A DNA stretch of 64,000 bases from Mytilisepta virgata. Taxonomy: Eukaryota; Mollusca; Bivalvia; Mytilida; Mytilidae. The notes under the pieces were generated by a model. That model did no database searches. It saw nothing but the letters and a program-made list of their open reading frames with translations, and was not told the origin of the DNA. Location of the stretch: NCBI GenBank assembly GCA_028015205.1, contig CM051513.1, positions 48,426,841 through 48,490,840 of the forward strand, read 5' to 3'. Positions 56,373 through 64,000 of this stretch are shown here, piece after piece. A program made the translations under genes and the position numbers. Positions within the stretch are counted from its first letter, which is position 1. Each line of letters starts with the position of its first letter.

Positions 56373-56480
56373 CTTTAAGGATGTTCGCTGCTTAGTTTCA
56401 AAATAACAAGCTTTTCATAACACTGGTAAATATTGATAGTGGATTAATAAAGGAACTAAAAGAGCGAAAAAGAAAATTAC
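56373..56480 (-). mobile_element. TIR MITE, family 'TTAAGGATG', truncated copy 4
   Basis: 'tttaaggatgttcgctgc' then 'aaataacaagcttttc' match the last 110 bp of the copy at 13265-13656 reversed. The other end is missing. Confidence 0.7.
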
Positions 56481-57400
56481 AGAATAATGAAACGAGGCAT
56501 TTGCTTTTATCACACCTTTACTGTGTAATGTCATGTGCACATCACAGCATGTCTTTCACTAGTGAATTATACGGTCACCATATTATTTTACTCAGAAATC
56601 ACAGATTTCACAAATTCCCAAGTAGGCAAGAACCGGATACCTAGAAATTCCTATATTGCCTTTATAAATGGAATTTAGTATATGACGCATCCTGACTATC
56701 CTCAATTTTGCAATTATTCTGGTTAATAATTTATTCTGTTTTATGTCATTTTGTCGGTTTTCTTTTTATATCACTGTTTTCTAATAAATATTTGTCAAAG
56801 GTTTGTACTTTTTATTATTACAAATAGAATATCACTATCGACTGAAAACTATTTAGAGCAGCAATGATCAGAGATTTTGATGGTATGCAATGTTAAGACA
56901 GAATCAGTTCTGTGTTTTAAGAGATTAAAAGAATGAACAGTGTGCAAAGCACACAAATGAAGAGTAAGGTATTGGCATGCCCAGAATAGAATTTAATTTA
57001 GTAAATAGTACCAGACTTCCTGTTAGTTCTGAATTAAATTTTCAACCATTCATTCATATTGATTACAATCAATTATAACAGATAATAAAATTTTAATATT
57101 GATTAACCAATCGATGACCATTAAAATCTATTATCCGATATTATCAACGTCCCTTCTTTCTAGAATTTTAAATGTTCATCTTGTGGCAAATCTTCTGAGG
57201 GTATAATCAGTTTTTGTTTGAGCATTTATAGTTGAGGAAGAGCTTTTGGCACATACTAGTCCAATTTTCAGGCAGATGTTAGTAAATTAAGGCCAAAATA
57301 TCTGAGTGAACCATAAGCTAGAGCGTAAGGCAGATTTTGGAATAAAATCTATGAAAATTTCTGTTATTGTACTTATTTTTTATGTAAATCCTAACTAATT
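56481..57400. other. Intergenic, no feature seen
   Basis: No gene or repeat recognised. Short frames only. Confidence 0.4.
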
Positions 57401-57401
57401 A

Positions 57402-59812
57402 TAAGGGCCCCGCATCGGATGACGCGAGACCCTATGGTTTTCACTGCGTCCGTCTGTCCGTCAACAATTGTTGTTAGCTTTCTCAATTCTATTCAATTTC
57501 TCCACGGATTTCAACGAAATTTATATGGAAGGTGTATATGGGCAAAACCTTGATAAAGTTCGAAACTGAGCGCAATCGGGTAAATTTTGTGGGAGTTACT
57601 GCCCTTGGCTTAGTTTTTAGCTCACCTGACCTAAATGGTCAAGTGAGCTATTCTCATCACTTGGCGTCCGTCATCGTCCGGCGTCCGCGGTCCATCATCC
57701 GTCGTCTGTTAACTTTTACAAACATTTTCTCCGTTGAAAATACTGGGCCAAATGAAACAAAACTTGGCCACAAGCATCATTAGGGTATCTAAAAAATGTG
57801 TCCGATGACCCTGCCAACCAATATGGCAGACATGGCTTAAAATAATAGAGCATAGGGGTAAACTGCAGTTTTCGTCTTATATCTCAAAAACTAAAGCATT
57901 TAGAACAAAATTGACAAGGTGAAAATGTTCATAAGGTCAAGATATACCTGCCATGAAATTGTCAGACGAATTGGTAAACCCTTTTTTGGGTTATTGCCCC
58001 TGAATAGTTAATTTTAAGGACATTTTGCAGTTTTAGGTTATTATCTTGGATAATATTAAAGATAAAGACAAACTGTAAACAGCAAAAATGTTCAACAAAG
58101 TAAGATCTATAAATAAGTCAACATGACCAAAATCATTGATTGACCCCTTTTTTGCCCTTTAAAGACAGCGTCCAGCGTTAACTTTCCTTGAAAGACCTTC
58201 TCCTCTGAAACCACTGGGCCAATTGGAACCAAAATTTGATGGAATGGTCCTTGGATGGCCTCCTACCAAAGTGTATCCGTCATCCCCGAATTCCAACCGA
58301 CATGGCTGGTGTTACTTAGGATAGAAAAAAGGGGGATGAATTTTAAAAATCTTCTATGAAACTACAAAGGCAATTGTAACCAAACATGGCAATATTGGTC
58401 CTTAGAAGGTTCCCTTTTAGGATTATGTCCGATGACGTGGACTGTTAACCAAGATGGCCGCCACAGCCGAACCTAGTTTAACATAGGGCCCTAAAGGAAA
58501 ATTCATTGAAAAATCTTCTTGTCTGGAACCACTTGACCAATTGGAACCAGACTTGGCAGCAATAGTCCTTAGTAGGTCCTCTTTCAGAAATGTGTCCGAT
58601 TTCGTGGACTGTGAACCAATATGGCCGGCACAGCCGAACTTAGTTTAACAAAGGACCCTGTGGGAAATTCACTCAAAAATCTTCTTGTCTGAAATCACTA
58701 AGCCAATTAGAACTAGACTTGGTAGCAATGGTCCTTAGATGGTCCTCTTTCAGAATTGTGTCCGATGACCCGGACTGTCAACCAATATGGCCGCCCCAGC
58801 CAAACTTAGTTTAACATAAGGCTCCATTGGAAAATTCATCGAAAAGTCTTCATGTCTAAAATAACTTGACATATTGGAACCAGACTTGGTAGCAATTGTC
58901 CTTAGTAGGTCCTCTTTCAGAAAGGTGTCCAATTTCGAGGACTGTTAACCAAGATGGCCACCACAGCTGAACTTAGTTTATCATAGGACCCTATGGGAAA
59001 TTCACTTAAAAATCTTCTCGTCTGTAACTACTAAGCCAATTGGAACTAAACTTGGCAGCATTGGTCCTTAGGTCGTCCTCTTTCAGGATTGTCAACCAAG
59101 ACGGCTGCCACGGCCAAACTTAGTTAAATATTGGACCCTATGGGAAAATAAATTTAAAAATCTTCTTGTCTGAAACCACTTAGCCAGTTAGAACAAAACT
59201 TAGCAGTTATAGTCCTTAGATGGTTCTCTTTTAGAAATGTTTCCATTGACCCGGACTGCCACAACTAAGATGACTGCCATAGCTGAACTTAGTTTAACAT
59301 AGAACCCTATCGGGTAATTGTTGTGGGACTTAATGCCCTTGACTTAGTTTTTCCCTATGACAACTTGTTGTTAGCGTTCTCAATTCTACATTTCTCAACA
59401 GATTTCAACCAATGGGCAGTTCCTTGATCAACTTTGAAAACGAGCGCTATGGGGCAATTTTTGTGGGAGTTACTGCCCTTGACTTAGTTTTCCCTGTCAA
59501 CTTCTTGTTATCGCTCTCAATTCTACATTTCTCTACGGATTTCAACCAAATTTATATGGAAAGTGTATATTGATGATAGCATGATCAAGTTTGAGAGTGC
59601 TCTTGGCTCTTTTTTTTATTGAAATAACTACCCTTGACACAAATGCTTGACAGTTTTTCCCTATCAAATTCTTGTTAATGTTCTAGATTCTACATTTTTT
59701 TATCCACTTTAACCAAGTTTATGTGGAAGTTGTATATTGACAATGCCCCTTTCAGTCACTTAAAATATTTTTCTGTTCTCTACAACAATATATATGCAGC
59801 AGGGCCCTTCTA
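57402..59812. mobile_element. Outer tandem-repeat element (GGGCCC-ended), split by family B
   Basis: Starts 'aagggccccgcatcggatg' and ends 'gcagcagggcccttctag'. Monomers of about 150 bp carry 'tctcaattctacatttct' and 'gttactgcccttgactta'. One monomer ends at about 57615 and the pattern resumes at about 59309. Confidence 0.68.
57616..59308 (-). mobile_element. Hairpin-ended tandem-repeat element, family B, copy inside 57402-59812
   Basis: Its minus-strand 3' end is the stem at 57616 ('tagctcacctgacc'...'ggtcaagtgagcta') and 'tcatcacttggcgtccgtca'. The interior has about six monomers, 165-170 bp apart, each with 'gtcctctttcagaa' and 'tgtccgatgacc' (58574, 58741, 58909 and so on). Confidence 0.8.
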
Positions 59813-59989
59813 GTTGCGTTTACCATGTTTCACGAATTCAAAGCAGATGTTCAGTGTGATTAATTGAATTTGGTTTAAAAGATGAAATCACTATAAACAA
59901 TTGTGAGTTTGTTGGAAGTAGTTTCCAAATATATGAACCATTTTAACGGTTTTAGAAAAGTTATTTGAAATAAACAGAAACGTATGAAG

Positions 59990-60945
59990 TCTCGAATGTT
60001 CCATAATCAATCAGTTGGTCCTTAGGTGGTCCTCTTTCAGAATTATGTCCGAAGACCCAATCTGTCAACAAAATGTCCACCAAACTTAGTTTAACATAGG
60101 ACTCTATGGGAAAATGCATTTGAAAATCTTGTTGTCTGAAACCACTGAGCCAATTGGAACCAGATTTGGCAGCAATGGCCCTTAGATTGTCTTCTGTTCC
60201 TACTAGCTTGACACTGGTTTCAAACAAGATCTTTCAGTGATTTTTCCAATTAGGTCCTAGGTTAAAACTATGTTGCAACCTGGACGCCATCTTTAATGGC
60301 AGACAGGGTCATCAGATACAATGCTGAAATAGGACTACTTATAAGGACCATTGCTGTCAAGTTTTGTTCCAATTAACCAGGTGGTGTCAGACAAGATCTT
60401 TAAGTAAATTCCTATAGGGTTCTTTATAAAACTGTTCGGCTCTGGCGGCCATCTCGGATGACGGGCAGGGTCACCAAGAGGACCAATTAAGGACCATTGC
60501 TTCCAACTTTTGTTCAAATTGGCCAAGCGGTTTCAGGCAAAATCTTTCATTAAATTCCTCATAGGGTTAAACTATGTTCGGCTCTTGTGGCCATCTTGGA
60601 TGAAGGGCGGGGTCATATGATACAATTCTGAAAGAGGACCACCTAAGGACATTGCTGCCAAGTTTTGTTCAATTGGCCAAATCGTTTCAGACAAGATGAT
60701 CTTTAAGTAAATTTCCCATAGGGTCCTATGTTAAACTATGTTCGGCTCTGGTGGCCAACTTGGCTGCGGGCAGTGTCATTGGTTACATTTCTGAAAGACG
60801 ACCAACTAAGTACCATTGCTGCCAAGTTGTATTCCAATTGCCACAGTGGTTTCTGACAAGAAGGTCTTTTAAAGAAAGTTCGCGATGACGACGGACGCCA
60901 AATGATGACAATAACTCACATGTCCCGTTAGGCCAGGTGTGCTAA
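59990..60945 (+). mobile_element. Hairpin-ended tandem-repeat element, family B, plus copy
   Basis: Monomers with 'aatgttcggctctggtggcc' and 'caagttttgttccaattgg' and a 3' end 'gacgacggacgccaaatgat' then 'ggccaggtgtgctaa'. Its left part (59990-60230) is in reverse orientation, so two copies may abut head to head. Confidence 0.7.
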
Positions 60946-61798
60946 TAAAATGGATAGTTAGACCACATGAAAACTTAATCTAGATTATATCGTTTTCCAT
61001 GCTTTATTTAATGCAATGTAGTCTTACTGATGCATACTCCATATCCTTTATTTTCAATATTTGTCAACAGGTATATATGAAACTATTTATAGAGCATCTT
61101 CATATTTGTATATATTTCAACAGAATGACTTGATTTTAATAAAAATAATCACATTGTTATCCTTCTTGACTTACAATGATTAATTAGTAACAATGTACGT
61201 TTTATATTGGAAGCAGATTTATGCAAAAACTTAACCAAGTCCCTCAAGCATGAAATGTAGGTCAAAGTGACCAAATTGTAGGAAAAATGCATTATATAAT
61301 GTAAGAGGATTATAGTAATGACATATCAGTGATAAAACCTGTGGATTCCTATGACAAGAAATTAAATGCAAAATTGTATCAGAGTCAAGGGTAACATTAT
61401 ATACCTAATTCCACGTTCCTGGATGAGGCATAAACATTTCAGATACTGCGACATGGTCAGATATTATGTAAGTCAAAGGAAATGCATTAAAAGAAATAAT
61501 GGTCATTTGACATTTGCCTGAAAAATCTGATGTAAGTCACTAAAGCCTAAAGGTGTGCCCAAGGTCAGATAACAGTTTTCGCAGACTGGTATGTAACCCG
61601 GGTATGTGACCACAAAGTATATACAGACCACAAACATGTATTACACTTGTTGAGAAATAGATTTGTGAAAATGTTTAGAGTTACTCAAGTATGAAATTGG
61701 GGTCAGGTGATAGGTGTCAGACTGACATGTACTTGCCACAAGAAGTACCTACATACCATACATGGTGGGTATAGGTTTTACATCTACCGAGAAATTAA
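60946..61798. other. Intergenic, weak diverged repeats
   Basis: Diverged recurrences of 'catgaaatgtaggtcaaagt', 'caagtatgaaattggggtca' and 'gacagactggtat' at 61250, 61690 and 62220 suggest an old tandem family. No gene. Confidence 0.35.
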
Positions 61799-62052
61799 CT
61801 TAGGGAGCACCATTTGATTTTTATTTGGGCTAGGATCAAATTTGAAATAAAACGGCAGGACCAGGAGTCTGGTAAAATAGACAGCATGACTTCAGGTATG
61901 GAAAAAAATGCAGGACCCGTGTCAATCAGGAAATTTTTGGGTTTTAATGAAAATAAAAATTTAGGCCGCAATATCTGACCAAAATTTCGACGAAAAAAAA
62001 TAGGCAGTATCAAACAACCCCCCAAATAAAAATCAAATGGTTGCTCCCTTAG
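61799..62052. mobile_element. TIR MITE (254 bp)
   Basis: Bounded by 'cttagggagcaccatttg' + 'atttttatttggg' and its inverse 'ccaaataaaaatcaaatgg' + 'ttgctcccttag', arms of about 32 bp. No ORF. Confidence 0.82.
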
Positions 62053-62284
62053 GGTAATTGTGAAAATATATCGCGCCACAGATGTGTGAAATAGGTCAGG
62101 TTCTCCGATTGCCCACCGAGAACTACCTATAGACCAGTTGGTCTAGTTATTAGTTGAGAAATGGACTTGCATAAAAATGTGACACGCGTCACTCAATTGT
62201 ACAAGAGGTCAAGGTCAGGTGACAGACTGGTATATACCATTTGGAACTTTTATACACCAAATACTGTGGGTCTAGAAATAGACT

Positions 62285-62890
62285 TGGGGCTCTGTTGTTT
62301 CAGACAAGATCTTTTAGTGAATTTTTCCATAGAGTCCTATATCTTAAACTAAGTATGATAGCCATCTTGGATGGGGGTGCAGGTCATCTGATACAACTCC
62401 ATAAAGGGGATCACCATAGGACCATTGATGCCAAGTGTGGTCCCTATAGACATAATGGTTCAGACAAAAATAATATCTTCAAGTGAATATCCCATAGGAT
62501 CCAATTTTAAATATCTTCACCTGTGGCCCCCATCTTAGATGGAAATATGGATTTTCAAAGGACTGTCTAACAATGTTGGTTCCAATTGGCTGAGTCGTTT
62601 CTTTGAATGAATTTCCCATTGGGTCCTATGTTCAAGTAAGATCACCTGTAGTGGCCATCTTGGATGGAGGACTTTTTAATCAGATATAATTCTTGATAAA
62701 TGACCATCTAAGGACCATTGCTGTAAAACTGGGTTCCAATTGGATTTTAAACAAGAATTTTTAAATCAGCTGTTCAAAGGAAAGTTTACGATTGAATACC
62801 GATGCCAAGTGTTGGTACTAGCTCACCTTGCCCAAAGTTAATGTCAATATGGCAGCAAAGTAATGCCTATATCTCGCCTTTTGTAACATT
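62285..62890 (+). mobile_element. Eroded family B tandem-repeat element
   Basis: Repeats 'tttcagacaagatctttt', 'catcttggatgg' and 'gaccattgatgccaag' in three diverged monomers; ends near 'ggtactagctcaccttgcc' and a 'tctcgccttttg' word. Confidence 0.6.
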
Positions 62891-64000
62891 CTTCATAGGC
62901 AAAACAAAACCAATTCAATGATAGAAAAAAAACATTTAGAATCTCCATTTTTTTATTGAAATATTACTACCTTTCCTCATTTCATCTTTGTATTTTACAG
63001 ATTGTCTGAGAATGTCTCGTCATATAAACATTATTCACATCCCTTCCTTTTGAAAAACCTCTTTATTTCATACTGTTATATTTCTACAGTGAAATCCCAA
63101 ATTTTACAATTTAACATTCTTTAGACTGTTTTCTACATATTACTAATTAACATCAAAATATGACAAAGTATAGATGTACAATACATCTAGAATTAATTAA
63201 TAGTTCTAATCCTTGTCAAATATATATTTTATATACATTTGTCATGGAACAAATATTTTGAAATAATCTCAAACAGTCTCGGATGAAATATTTAAAATAA
63301 CATTTATAGTCAAAATATATTTTCATTACATTTGTATTATAATCTAAAAATAATTTATTATGGCCTACACGAATTCATTAGAAAAAACAGTTGTCATTTG
63401 TTGCTAGACTTGAACACTTTGTCCCTTATTTGAGTGAAAATGTAAAATCTTTACAATTTTTTACATTAATTCAGAAATATTTAAATTATCATGAGGGCTA
63501 TTTCAGAAAATCATCATTATAAATGTGTCAGAAGTATAGTTCCTTTAGTGATGGAAGTCATTTTTAAAATATCCATCACCATTAAATGTTTTTTTATTGA
63601 AGTGCTTTCCCACCCTATTATACCATTATTTCTTTAAAAGCCCTGTTTGATGGACTCCTCCTCCCCTACATCCATCTCCAGAAATAAACCTCACCTTTAT
63701 CAATAATTACTGTATACAGATATACTTATCATTTCAAAGCAAATTTTAATTTTTAATTAAGTAAGATTTCAGCCAGACCTAATACCGTTTCGTGATTTTA
63801 CCCTTCCTATTTCAAAAAAGTTTTACATTTTTTTCAGAATTTTTCATAATAAACCAAGTGGTAATATTTCAAAAATACATTTCAATTTTTATAGAAGTGA
63901 AAGTTACTGAGTACAGGCAATCTTTTTACCTTCTAATTAACCATTTTTTTACCTTTTTATTTTTTCAGAAAAAAACTATCATTAAAGGGAAGTTAGTGAA
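62891..64000. other. Intergenic, no feature seen
   Basis: Very AT-rich with T runs. No open frame or repeat that could be supported. Confidence 0.4.

Noticed and set aside
55966..60526. Several 60-88-codon frames
   Set aside because: They fall inside the tandem monomers of the family B elements and repeat with them.

Overview
This is a eukaryotic, AT-rich, intron-rich and repeat-dense window. Spliceosomal genes, an L-amino-acid-oxidase-like gene, a DUF229 gene, many ACATGTA runs, tRNA-derived SINEs with a shared 'ggcctcggtggccgag' head, hairpin-ended tandem-repeat elements and a hammerhead-ribozyme repeat together point to a mollusc, most likely a bivalve. The species call is an inference.

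Three host genes can be read. (1) 858-4751 (+): the last four exons of a flavin amine oxidase / L-amino-acid-oxidase-like gene; its FAD-binding 5' exons lie left of the window. (2) 5937-39422 (-): a complete 17-exon gene for Integrator complex subunit 10 (INTS10), 660 codons plus stop, spread over 33.5 kb and convergent with the oxidase. Every exon joint is phase-compatible and the protein aligns along its length with INTS10 as I know it from vertebrates. (3) 50318-52213 (+): an intronless 631-residue type II membrane protein of the DUF229 sulfatase-like family. These genes are unrelated in function.

The rest is mostly transposable elements, many nested. The INTS10 introns hold a non-LTR retrotransposon (8295-11740) split by a hairpin-ended element that carries five 167-bp tandem repeats, several SINEs with target-site duplications, TIR-bounded MITEs and foldbacks. 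Upstream of INTS10, a Tc1/mariner element (39755-44840) is split by a 5'-truncated LINE, followed by a long-TIR element whose arms are arrays of a short ACACACTGAGA motif. Around and after the DUF229 gene are foldbacks, a Helitron-type 3' terminus and five long copies of one hairpin-ended tandem-repeat family, one of them nested inside another element.

Most notable: a hammerhead ribozyme motif with every core position intact in a sense-strand intron of the oxidase gene; three separate local duplications that copy pieces of INTS10 exons or their splice sites; a GC-AG intron and a 31-nt micro-exon in INTS10; two unrelated-sequence transposons built the same way (TIR arms made of short tandem repeats); a three-way nested foldback; and mirrored clusters of CCATGAC palindromes 7.5 kb apart. 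No prokaryotic, viral or CRISPR features were seen.
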